A stretch of DNA of 64,000 nucleotides from Parasponia andersonii (taxonomy: Eukaryota > Streptophyta > Magnoliopsida > Rosales > Cannabaceae). A program made the position numbers and the translations under genes. Numbering within the stretch: position 1 is the first letter of the stretch; every line of letters begins with the position of its first letter. The stretch lies in assembly GCA_002914805.1 (NCBI GenBank), contig JXTB01000042.1, positions 1,345,083-1,409,082 of the forward strand, given 5' to 3'. The notes beneath the pieces are model-generated. The model ran no database searches. It was given only the letters and a program-made list of their open reading frames with translations, and was not told the origin of the DNA. Of the stretch, positions 23,289 through 36,387 are shown piece by piece.

Positions 23289-24937
23289 ATCAAGCCAAAT
23301 GAAATTGGAGAAAAAAAAAAAATGTCATCATAATTGTCACGTTATAACATGCATGCATCCGCTCAGCAATCTTATATGCCCAATTTTCAGCTTATGATAT
23401 ATTCTATTAACAAAAATTGCATTTTGGTCCCTCATCTGAAAAATGGCAATTATCTCAAGAATTTAAATATATGAGCGGTACTACTCAAAGTAATAAGAAT
23501 AATTAGGTGAAACCCTTTTAATAGTGGATTTTGATTTCCTCAAAAAATTGAAAATAGTTGATTTTGAAAAGAAAAGAAAAGAAAAATACTCTTCTAAAAA
23601 ATTATTTGCAAAATAAATCTTTAATGGTCTAACGAGCATGTCCGGCATGGTCAAACAATAGAAAGAGGTCTGGTCTATTTTCCGAAACCATCTATTTTGC
23701 AAAAGAACCCGATCACATTTTTGTTATCATAAGTAACTATGTTTTAGATCATAGTGAATATTATATGAACTTCCATTAGACTGAGACGGATGTTTTTCTT
23801 TGTTGCCAAAAGTTGAACCAAATCGGTTAGCAATTGGACTTGAGCTTGAGCACGTCCAATTGGCCTGGGATTAAAGAGGTAGACCAGCCCGCTATTAGCA
23901 TATGAACTTTTTGCTTCAAAGGAATTATTTTTATATATTAGGAAAAAAAAATATCTATTAATGGACTGTTTGTTTTATTCGCTTTAAGTTTAGGGACTAA
24001 TATATGCCACAATTAAATTGTAATAAGGCAAAGCCTGATGAACTTTCGAGGGGCATTTTTGCTGATAAATTGTAACTTTGTATATCATTTATTTTCTTAA
24101 CTTAGTGTGTAATAAAGTTTATATATTCTATATCCAATTTGGAAAATATTTTACTAAAAATTTACATTCATCATTGTAAATAGGAGAAAATTATGAAAGT
24201 GTAATATCAAATAAAGTATATATTAACTTTGCACAAGATAAGAAAAGCCAATTTAGATTATAATATAGATGTTTGAAATTACATTTGCAGCAAATAAACA
24301 TTTATTGTCTAATATTTAAAGTTATTGAACTACTGAACCATTATTATAATAAATTAAAAATTCGATTTTCATCTATGCATCTGAAGTAAATTTGTGGCTC
24401 CCTCACTCATGATATTGGTCCAGTAATGGCATATGAAGAAAATCATTAGGACATTCTTAAGATATGGTTAACCAACCGCATAAAAATTAGAAAGAGTAAT
24501 GCTAACTGGTACATCTTGACAAACTATCTAGGAAAAGGACTTGGCTAATTTTGAATAAATTATTCGCTAATATTTAATGATGTTTTTCGTTGTTCCTCTC
24601 ATTATATCCTACATAAAAAGCCATATCAATCAGTTTATTTTATAGCGATTATGGTGTTCAACATTCTAATTTATGTTATTATTTAAAACCGTTTTTGTAC
24701 TATTTTCTAAAACAATCCAAAATTTAATTTTGAGACACAGAGATGTAACTTTTCTTTGATTTGACTTCAACTCTGTTTGCTTATTAGTAGTCATCCTTTA
24801 TCATTTTGATATTTAGATCAAGGACATACAAATTGCTTTTATATGATTTCCAGTTCTCTGATATGTGTCTGGTTGATCATAATTGATTGCATATTTTTAA
24901 TTTTTAAAGCGTGACTAGTCTGGTAACAAGTCCTGGT

Positions 24938-24977
<40 letters not shown>

Positions 24978-26073
24978 TCCCCTTTAAAACACAAAGTGAC
25001 CGAATTATTTTTATTTGGTTTGCCTAAAATGAATTGTATATGTTTGGTCTTTTATAAATCTTCATATTTTGCCTTCTTGGTTCTATTTATATGTTAGAAT
25101 GTGGACGTACGTTTTGTAAGGATGCCAAATTTAAATTTTAATAATAGTCATGGGTACAATTATTAGTCGCAAGTATTGGGCACATTCAAGGACCACAAAG
25201 ATGATGTACATGTGCAAGTAGGAATATATATGCAGTAGTGTAAGTCATGATGCAAGCAAGTTAGATATCCTTTTCAGTATTGTCTGTCTATTACTGAATT
25301 ATGGAGGTCATGATGTCATTTTGACAATTTTAAAAAGATAAGGTAATTATATAATGACAGTTATTGAATTCTGAAAGAATTAGAAACTATGTGTATCTAC
25401 TTTTAAGAAACTGCGATTCATAAAAAGAACAATATAAAAAGTGATCATAATGAAAAGAAGATAGATTCGTCTGCATTCTGGCGGAAGATAATAATAATAT
25501 ACTAAATTTTTAATACTAATATATGAAGTATTTGAGATTAAAAATTTGATAAACGCTTTAGAACACCTAGCATTATTCTGTATTCTTAATAATGTGTAGT
25601 GAATAAATAATGGTAACATTTCATTAATTTTGAAACAAAATTGTTTGTCAATGGAATATTAAAAGCTCGAAATTGAAAGGTGATCGTAATAGAAAGAATG
25701 GACCTAGTGAATACATATCCAAACATTGGATTAAACAAGAATAATAATAATAATAAATAAATAAATAAATAAAAAGAAGAAGAAAGACTAAATACTTACG
25801 GCCCAAAATACAGTAAATGCCCCCCAACTCAAAAATTATAGTTAAATATCCTAACTAAATAACTATTGAAAATACCTACTAAATTACCTTCATTATAGTT
25901 TTTATAAATTAATTCCAATATTTTTATGGGAATAAATTAATTCCATTTTGTACGTTAAGGTTGTTAAACTATTTTTTAATGTTTTTAAGTTCACGGAATT
26001 GCACAAGATAAACTTCACGGTCATTAATAGGAAAATTACCATTGAATAGTACGTCTCTTTTTTCAATTAATAT
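23289..26073. other. Intergenic stretch upstream of gene A
   Basis: AT-rich, no supported gene. It holds a (TA)n tract at 24940-24975 and an (AAT)n/(AAAT)n tract at about 25737-25780. Small open frames near 23481-23702 and 25380-25619 have no recognisable motif. Confidence 0.5.
24940..24975. repeat. (TA)n microsatellite
   Basis: About 18 uninterrupted TA units. Confidence 0.95.
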
Positions 26074-28191
26074 TGTAAAATCCTAGTTTTAACAGGGATA
26101 AAACGGTGATTTGATCAGATTTTTTTAAAAAAAATTAAATTAATTAAATATTTTATATATATTCTCTCTCTCTCTCTCATCTCCCCCTTCCCGATCCCCT
26201 CTCTCACTCTCATTCTCTCTCATTCTCTCATCCGAAGAAGCGCTGCCGCCACCTCACCTACCGTCCGGCAAAGCTCCCCCATGCTGCCTACCGCCCACGT
26301 CACCGATCCCCGGTCACCGCCAAGCTCGACATCGCCAGAAAATGCCGTTTTTGGCCGCGGGGAATTTTGATTTCCGGCGAGAATTCCGATCATTTCAGGT
26401 CGCATTCTTGGGCTCGTTAGGTTCGTATCTTCGAGAAGAACCTCAAGATATATATTTCACGATCCTATTTTGCCCGGTTTAAAAGTTGTCATTTTTTGGT
26501 GTTTTTTATATTTGAATTTTAGTTTTTAATCCGACCGTTAGATTTCGTTTTTGTTGTCGTTTTTGGAGTGTACTCGAAAAATGGTGAAGTTTGATATATA
26601 GATATATATATATACATATATATTTACTATATTTAGTGACTAGCATGGAAATCAATATCTAACGGCTTAGATTTTATCTGGTTTTGTATGCCACCAGTCC
26701 GATGTCGGCCCAGATCCGAATTAGTCGAGTTATATGTCTAACTTAGCTATTTTGGATATTAGAAATTCAATGAAGAAGTCCATTCATTGATTCGAAGCTT
26801 CGTTGAGGGGTCGATATTTCCCAAGTGAGTGATTGAGGGCGTGGAATTGGCTCTTAACTCTCCGAACGACCGTCTAATCAACACTTAAGCGTCTAATAAA
26901 GTGGTATCATTATTCTAATGAGGTAGGGATTCGATTACTTGATTCTAAAATTAATTTAATTTATAAATTTTACATATTTTTAATAAATATAGAATTTCGT
27001 GAAATAATTTATAAAAATTATATTTATGTCTATTTTTGACCTGATATTAGATATAAATTGCCTGAGAGGTACGTCACACTGGTTGGCGTGTCATATATAC
27101 TGTTTTGGATTGTTTTTTGCAGGAAACTGAATTTTTGGGTTTTGAAAAGAAAAATAACTGTTGTCATGTTGAAATTTTTAGAAAATCTAAAATGGTTTGA
27201 AAACTCAGTTTTGAGGACTAAAAGTAATTTGATTAAAGAATACTGTATGGTTATTTTGAGATTTTGTGGAAATAGTATATATCCTTATTCTATCATTCAT
27301 ATAGCATTTGTATATACTCACATACTTACGTGACCGACAGACTTACGATGCCCACATAAGATGATCAGACTTACGGTGCCTCTTTAGGTGGCTCGGACTT
27401 ACGAGTAATCTACTAGGACACTTCAGACATAATGATTTCATACATGGTAATATGTTGACTTAACTAGATATGTACTAGTTTGATGGATGTTTTACAATAG
27501 TTTGGAATATTTGAACCGTTGGACTATGATTTCTACTTGAGTTTTGTGAACTGTTTTGAATGGAATACTAACAATGCAGGACCTTCAACGTGAGTATAAT
27601 TTTCTTACATATTAAAACTTGTAATCGATTCTTTACTGAGCATCCACGTGCTCACCTCCCCTTATTTATTCCCACTTTCAAGTGTTGATTTATTTTGGGG
27701 AAATTGTTTTGGTGACTTATAAGTTTGTTTGGCATATGTATGTCGTTTCTTACATATTTTTTTTAGTTGGTTCGTACCCTGTATCATTTTTCTTTCTAAG
27801 TTAAATTTATTTAGCAAATAGTAGTATAATTACTAAGTGATGTATGAGGATAATATTGCTATCAAATTGAGTACTTAGAAATACAAATGATTTTATGTAG
27901 ATTATTTGAATAATGGACCTAAGGTTTTAATTTGACTCATTTTTCTAAATCTTATGAATTTAAAAATATTCCTAAATTAATCAATTGGAATTCCTCTAAG
28001 CTTTGAGTGGAGTAATTTCTTAAAAATCTATATTAATGAGACGTTTTCTTAACTTAAATTTTACTTATTTCTGAGAAGTATAATTTTAAATCTCCAATAC
28101 TCGATTTTTTGAAATTTTGGAAAACCATTGCTTATTACTATTTCAACTAAAAATTACTAAAATTCACGGTCGTAAAATTTTGATCGTGACA
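26074..28191 (+). repeat. Solo LTR 1 (long Ty3-type LTR)
   Basis: 2.12 kb from TGTAAAATCCTAG to GATCGTGACA, flanked by an exact AATAT duplication (26069-26073 and 28192-28196), which marks a solo LTR left by recombination between the two LTRs of one element. It has the family layout: a CT-rich then GC-rich patch (26160-26400), a GTAGGGATTCGATTAC block near 26923 and a CTGAGCATCCACGTGCTCACC block near 27640. Open frames at 26220-26405 and 27058-27333 lie inside it and are not genes. Confidence 0.88.
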
Positions 28192-29492
28192 AATATATAA
28201 TCCATGTATGAACTTTGCTGCCGATAACAGAAAATCATCGTTGAATAATATATACATATATCATTTTTCTCTTGGTATATTGACGTATATGTTTAATATA
28301 TCTTCATATATACCAATTCTAATACCACGATGAATTATTTCAGAATTAGATATACTAAGCTTTTTGAACATATCTATTACAACTCAAACGATATCTATCG
28401 ACCTTAAAAACTAAAATTGCTAAATATATATATATACTCTTATAAAAAATTGGTTCGGTATAAAAATCTCATAAAAAGATAAAGTACGATTGAAAAGATA
28501 TTTACCAAAAATCAAGATCAGAAATTCGTATATTTTAAATATGCAACGTAAATAACTTGATATATCAAGAAAGAAAAAAAAATGTACAATTTAATGTGAT
28601 TTCTCATTAATGGTAGTAAACGATAATTAAAAGTAAAAAAAATTAAAAACAAAAAAAGAGCACACTGAAATCTTCTTACTAACAATTGGACATTTACTGT
28701 TTAAGAAAATAGACATCAAGCCATGAATTAATAAAAAATGTCATCTCCTAATACTTTTTAATTTTATAAAAAAGAAACAAGGTCATACAGCCTAAATTCT
28801 CAACCAAAAAATATATATAAAATTTAAATTTATTTAGAGTTTTTGCTACCAGATTTTCAAATTTCGAAAAATGTTGGTAATTGCAGTAAGTCATTGTTTG
28901 CTACCAACTTTTATTAGCAAAAATTTTTGGTGAAAAAAATCTAAAAATGAGATTATTAAATTCTTCTACTAATCTTTTGATAAGAAAGATGAGTTGGCCA
29001 TAGAGACTATTTATCTTGTACACTATATAGATGAAGTACTTTGGTCTATGCGTCTGAAGAAATGGCAAAGCTTAACAGAAAAGTCTAAAAATCTCTATGA
29101 ATGAAAATTCATGTCACATAATAAGACTTTCCTAAAAAAGATGCTCCGAAACCTCAAGATGCATGGTGAAGGGTTCCTGTTTAAGAAAACTTTTGTAAGT
29201 TATACTCTCATTAGTATATTAGTGACAATCAACGAAAAAAGAAAGAGGTAATCTTTTCCTTTATTAAATGGTGTTAGAATCTTGCAATACCATCGTCTTA
29301 TCAACATTTTAATAAACAAGAGGAACATATGAATATATAGAAAATTTTATGTTACTTGTTGAAGAATCACATCTAAGAACAAATTCTTTTGGATGCATTT
29401 GATGACAGGTAGAAGATTTATAGAGACGGATAATTTTGGTAAAGATCGAGATCAATAAAATCGAAGGCAAGTGTTGGATTACAAAATAAAAT
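28192..29492. other. Non-coding stretch, no gene seen
   Basis: Very AT-rich. A block near 28560-28740 (CTAACAATTGGACAT) is also seen near 42230 and 42465, so it is part of a dispersed repeat. No gene. Confidence 0.45.
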
Positions 29493-31622
29493 TGTCACGA
29501 TCCAAACCTTAGACCAACAGCAAAAAGGGAATTTCAGAATTTGAAATTCAAAAGTTGTTTTAGAAAAATTTATAAAAATAGTTTTGAAAGTAAAATTCTC
29601 ATAGATTTGTGAACACCATTAGACATAGATGATTAAAAAAAATATTTAAATAAACTAAGCATCATCATCAGTAGTCTCACAATCAAACATATTAATTATA
29701 CAAACCGAGTCTGAGAAACGAGCCCTTAAGTTTTTTATTATAAGCCAAGATAATTAACAGAAAAATCTTACAAAGTTACCAATTTCCAACACAGTAAATA
29801 GCTTCTCACTATTTAGCTCCCGAATTTCTAAAATCACACCGAGCACTACCTGAGAGGAGAAAAGTAAGGAGTGAGCATTTACATGCTCAATAGAAATTCA
29901 ATTACCTTTTAGATGGATGTAATTTCTCAAACCTGCAAGATTATTTCCTTTGAATCCATTTACAAGTCAAGTTTATAAATCTATGGTATTCAAAATAATC
30001 ATATATTCAAATCAAAACCAAAACTATATCATTGTACATATCATATATCAACAAAAATATAAGTGAGCTCTCATCCTCCCATCGCGCCCTGTAATACCTT
30101 TGAAGCAGAGGTACTCAACATTCTAACACTGTCCATAGGGGTATCAGATAAAAACATGTACAGTAGCCTAGGTCTCTCACCTAGCACTGCAGCAACTCGT
30201 CAGTGATCTAAAAATACCACGATGCTATAATAGAACTTAAGTGTATGATCCTATAGTATGTAGAATATTTAATAACTCATAATAACCATGCATACAACAT
30301 TCAAATTATTCTAGAATTTACTATAACATGGGCAACACATTGATGTTTTACTTTAAAACTAATATGTAAAAATGTATATAATAATCCACACAATCCAATC
30401 CAAGTATAATCTAATAATTAATAACAATTTCTTTCACCATCGTAAAATTATGATTTTTCATAAATAAACTTTAATGAAATTAAAATCCAAAGTAGATATA
30501 AAAAGCAGATAATCAAACCCCTACCTTGATATGGTAGTAAAACCAGGCCAATGAACAATCCCTCGTTGGTCTTTCAGGTACTTGAACAACAGTTTTTGGT
30601 TTTCGATAAGTTCACTTGAAAAAGAGACTTTCCAATCGAAGTTTCAAACACAGAAATAGAGGTCACCACTGAATTCAGAGCACCCAAAAATGCTGGATTA
30701 GAAATAGGCTTTGTCAAAATGGATCCCACTGCGGGACCACTTTGTGGCATGCAAAAGGGTGCAATTTTGTGCCACAAAATTTCGATTTTTGTTCCACAAT
30801 GAAATATAATAGTATTTTATATCAGAATTTATATCTTAACCATACTGAGCTCAAATTCGAAGTCAAAACTCAATTTCGAGGTCCCTAGCATTAATTAAGC
30901 CCAAAAATCCGAGAATTACAATAGTACCACCTTTTAAAAATAATTAAAAAATGTCCTTCTTCTTTAATTACTGTTTACCGTACCTACCATTACCCTTTTT
31001 ACTTCTACTAACTGTATTTATTCATGATTTTTAACCCTTTTTTACCTCATATATTTATCTTGGGTAAATAAAATACTTAACCAAAATAATTACATAAATA
31101 TCACTTTTTGCATAGGTGGTAAAAATAATAAAAGTGGTAAAAACTTATCGGAGATGAATTTTGACTAGCAACCACTTGGAGTTTATCGGTGACGGCGAGA
31201 TGGAGCTCCACATGCTAGAAGTGTCAGAAAACGGCATCAGATGACTAGCTACTGGCCGGAAAACCATGATTTAGGCGAAGATTTAGGTGAGCTCTTGCAG
31301 CGGTGTACAAGGTCGAAATGGCCTGAAACTGGTGGTGGCAACTTCCTCCGAGAAAGCTCTATCACACAGGCTAGAGCATCAGGCAATTAGTGACGGCGTG
31401 CGGCGACAAAACCTGTTGATTTTCCCAGTTTTCTCTCTCTTTCAGGACCTTTTCTTTTGAAAATTTAAGAGACTTTGGGGTTTTTAAAGAAATTTCAAGA
31501 ACTGTAGCCCCTATTTTTTAAATCTAGTTATTTTGAATATTAAATTTTGAAAATTAAAAATTACCATTACGCTATTATGTGCAAAATCCCCAAAATGACT
31601 CTTTTGAATTTAAGTTTTTACA
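29493..31622 (-). repeat. 3' LTR of the Tekay/Del-like element
   Basis: 2.13 kb. On the minus strand it begins TGTAAAAACTT and ends GGATCGTGACA, as in the other LTRs of this family. A purine tract (AAAAGGGGGAGGA on the minus strand, 31623-31636) abuts it. The 67-codon frame at 30574-30777 is inside the LTR and is not a gene. Confidence 0.85.
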
Positions 31623-34600
31623 TCCTCCCCCTTTTAAACAAATTTCATCTCAAAATTCGAATATAATGCAAGGGTCAAAATACAACCTCAAATTGGAAAT
31701 TAAATAAATAAGGATATTTCTCGTATATTTCTATCTCAAGCTCCCAAGTAGCTTCGTCTTCTTTATGATGTTGCCAGAGAACCTTGACTAGTGGTATCTC
31801 TCTCTTTCGAAGCACTTTGAGCTCTCTTTGCAATATTTAAACTAGTTGTTCCTCATATGTTACATCCTTTTATAATGGCACTTCCACATACTGAATGACA
31901 TGTGATGGGTCAAGAACACACTTTCTAAGTATCAAGACGTGAAAGACATTGTGCACTTAGCCCAATTGCGGAGACAAATCCAAATGATATGCTATTGAAC
32001 TAATTCTAGTAGTAATCTCGAATGGTCCAATATACCTCAGAGCCAATTTACCATTAAGTCCAAATCTAGTGATCCCACACCTTAGTGTTACTTTCAAGAA
32101 TACTTTATCACTAACTTTGAACTCTACTTTGCATCTCTTTGGGTTCGTATAGCTTTTCTGACGACTTTTCATAACCTTGAGTCTTTCCTGAATCTTGGCA
32201 ATCTTCTCAGTAGTCTCTTGAATCAATTTTGGCCCAAGAGTAACACGTTCCTCCATATCAATCCAACACAATAGTGATCTATATGGTCTTCTATATAATA
32301 TCTCATATGGAGCCATGCTAAGACTAGATTGGTAGCTATTGTTGTAAGCAAACTCCACCAATGATACGTGATCATCTCAGCTTCCATCAAAATCCAGTAT
32401 ACAAGAGCAAAGCATGTCCTCTAGAATCTGATTAGTCCTCTCAGATTAGCCATATGTCTGAGGATGATAAGCTATACAAAGATTTAGTTTTATTTCCAAA
32501 TCTCTTTGTAAAGCTCTCCAGAACTTAGACATAAATCATGGGTCTCTGTCAAAAACTATGCTTGATGGCACCCCATGCAAACGAACAATATTATCGATAT
32601 AGAGACGACTAAGCTTGTTGAGTGAAAAATCAGACCTAATCGGTATGAAATGAGAAGTCTTCGTCATCTGATCAACAATCACTCAAATTGTATCGTTCTT
32701 TCTCCATGTCATTGGCAAACGCATCACAAAATCCATTGTGATCTTATCCTATTTCCACTCTAGTATGGATAAAGGCTGTCAGAGTCCAACTAGCCTCTAG
32801 TGTTTTGCCTTGACTTGCTGCTAAATCATATACTTAGCAACAAAAATAGTTGCATCACTCTTTGTACCTTTCCACCAGTATTGCCTTTTCAGACCATGGT
32901 ACATTTTTGTGCTACTAGGATGTATTACAAATATGGACTTCCGAGCCTCAGTGAGAATAGTCTCTCTAAGGTTAGGATTGTTAGCTACCACTAGCTTTCC
33001 TTTGAAAAGTACAGATCCTTCTTTGTTTGTACTCCAACCTTCTACTTGTTCACTATTTTCGAGTTGATTCCAAATCATCCTCAACTCTTGATCTTGCTAT
33101 TGACTTTGCTACACTATTTGGAGAAGTACCGGTGTAACAATAATATTACTAAGATAAGTAGCTTTGTCAGTCTCAATGCACTACAAATTATAATCACCAA
33201 TCACCATTGAGTTCTTCTAATCCTGAAAAATAATTGTAGCTAATATACCATGAGATTTTCTATTCAAAGCATCAGCTACAATATTAGTTTTACCAGGATG
33301 GTACTGTAGGTCGAAGTCATAATCTTTCATATACTCAACACATCTACGTTGTCTCAAGTTCAAATCATGCTGAGTGAAAAGATACTTCAAACTCCTATGA
33401 TCAGAGAATACGTCAAAATTCATACCATATAGATAACATCTCCAAATTTTGAGAGCAAAAATCATCGCTGCAAGTTCCAGATCATGAGTAGGGTAATTCT
33501 TCTCATGTCGCTTTAACTGATGAAAACCTTAAGCCATTACCTTGCCATTCTGCATCAAGCCATTCTGCATCAAGACACATCCCAATCCAGAATTGGAAGC
33601 ATTGGTGTATACAACATAATGTTCACTATTGTTAGGAACAATAAGAATAGGAGTTATTGTCAATCTCTTCTTAAGTTCTATGAATGCTTCTTCACAATAG
33701 TTATCCCAAATGAACTTGACATCTTTTCTTGTTAACTTTGTCAAAAGTAAGGAAATTATCGAGAAATTCTCCACAAAACGATGAGCTAAACCAAAAAAAA
33801 ACTTCTTATCTCAATCATATTCTTCAGCCTTTTCCACTTTAGAACATATTCTATCTTAGCATGATCGACTGATATACCCTCTTGAGAAATCACATGCACC
33901 AAGAATTTTATTTCTGTCATCCAAAAATCACATTTGGATCTCTTGGCATATAATTGATGATCTCTCAAAATTTGAAGTACACTCTTCAAATGTTCAGTAT
34001 GCTCTTCTCGAGTCTTCGAGTATATCAAGATATTGTTAGTGAAGACAACTACAAATCAATCTAGATAAGTTCTGAAAATTCTATTTATGAGATCCATAAA
34101 TATTGCAGGAGAGTTAGTCAGATCAAATGGCATAACTAGGAACTTGAAGTGACCATAACGAATATCCTGAATGCAGTTTTCGGTATGTCTTCCTCTCGAA
34201 TCTTCAGCTGGTGAGAACTAGATCTAAGATTAATTTTGAAAAATGTTGATCGAACAACTCATCAATCCTTAGCAGAGGATACTTGTTCTTAACAGTAAGT
34301 TGATTCAGTCGTCTGTAGTCAACACAAAGTCTGAGCGTGCCATCAGCTTATAAATCCTTTTGACAAAAGATTATCCAGCTGACTTCTCAACTCAGTCATT
34401 TCTGTTGGAGCTACGCGATAGGCTGGAATAGAAACAGACTGAGCCCAGAGAATTAAATCAATACAGTACTCGATCTTCCTATCGAGTGGTAGCCCTGGTA
34501 AATCCTCCAGAAAAATACCTAGAAACTCGCAAACCACTGATATCTAGGGGTGATGAACATAGTTCTCACATCACCACTAATAGCAAAAAAATTCCCGTAA

Positions 34601-36387
34601 CACTCAAGTTTCTGCCTTCCACCCATACAAGCTTTCAACATTGGACTTGGTTTCAACGGATTCAAACAAACCTGATAAATATCAAGACATCCATCCTCAA
34701 GCAAAATAGTAACTCTTTTTGCAACAGTCAATAGTAGCTCGATATTTGGAAAACCAATCCATACTGAGAATGACATCAAATTGTTGTGAAACTAACACAA
34801 TTAAATCAGCCAATAATTCTTTACCATTAATCACAATCAGACAATTTCGACACATAGTGGAGACATCAGCTGCTCTACCATTGGTGTGCCCAATGTCAAA
34901 AAAAGATCCAACACACAACATTTCAATCCCAACAATCTAGCAAACAATAAGGATATAAAAGAATGTATAGCACAAGTATCAAATAAAACATTAGCCCAAG
35001 AGTGTGAGATGAGAATCATACCATCAATAACACTCTTGTCGGTCTGATCTCTTCCATCCCAGTAACAGCAAAGGCTTGACCAGAAAACTTCTCTTTCCCT
35101 TTGTTACCTTTCTCTTGGCCAAGTCAATTGCTACTAGCTCATAGACTGGTGCTAGTATATTTGTGTCCTCCCTGATTACCAGAAGTTTGCAGAGTTTGGA
35201 AATTCTAGGTGAAGCCTGAACCATATGGCTTATACTGAAGCTGGTACAGAAACCAAAAGACTGCTAGAAATTAGAAGAGTTAAACCCCTGAGTTTGGTTC
35301 TGGCTGGCCTCATCTGGTTTCCTTGGAATGGTACAGGCGCATTCTAGCTCCCTTATGGCCCACCTTGAGACAAGGTTGGCTTCTGCTGATGGAAAGAATA
35401 AGCACCAAACCATCCTCTTCTAGAAAAGCCACAATGAAAACACCTATAAGGTTCAAACCATCCTCATCTAGAAAAGCCACTGCTATGAGAACTCTACGAT
35501 TCTAACTTCCCTTGGCTTCTCCTATTGGCCTTTCTGTCATTACCTTTGCTTCTCGATTGTTCCCTCAAAGTTAATTTGTCATCAAGAAAGGCTTTTGCTT
35601 TCTACACCGCAGCAGCAAGATCAGCCAGGTTATTAAAATGCTAAGAAAAAATCTTCCCGAAAATCGTTGGCCTCAGAGCTTCCATAAACTTAACAATCTA
35701 AAGGATAGGGTCTATTCTCAGTGTATAAGCATATTAAGTCAATTATGTGACTCAGATATAATACTCATTCACAGTCAAATCGCCTTGCCTGAGTCGTTCA
35801 TTCTCTCTAATCATAGCAGATCTATAACTAGCATTGGCATATTGGTCTCTGAACAACCCTTCAAAGATATCCCAAGTCATATCGATCTCCTGTCGTGACA
35901 ACTTGATAGTTTCCTACCAACTAGTACCATCAAACAGCTACAACAAAAACTACTCGGAACTCAACTAGTGTCCCAATGTTTGTAAAGATCTTTTTAACTT
36001 CTCTAAGCCATTTTTCACCTACGGTGTGGACCGATTTACCGTCCAAAGTAGGTGAACTCAACTTGAGAAAATCCTTGAACAAGCTAGCCTGACAAGCCTC
36101 AGGATCTCGTTGAGCCCTTAATCCCGGTATTTCTCGTATAGCATCATACAAATCCGCTAATGGTTCCGAAATTTCTCATTGTGGAGGAGTATCATTTCTT
36201 GGCTCTTGCTTTGATACTCTTTTTCTCGGAGGCATCTTACTAGTCTATATAAATATGTCAAAGTGTTAGTAAGACAATGATGCTGAATTTCAAAATGCCC
36301 TTATTTTTTTCTAAAAGTTAATTATAATCTAATCTAAATGTGTCACATCAAAGGCAAATAAACATCGGCTTTGACACCAAAATTTTC

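Noticed and set aside
26220-27333. Open frames at 26220-26405 and 27058-27333
   Set aside because: Both are within solo LTR 1 and show no protein motif.
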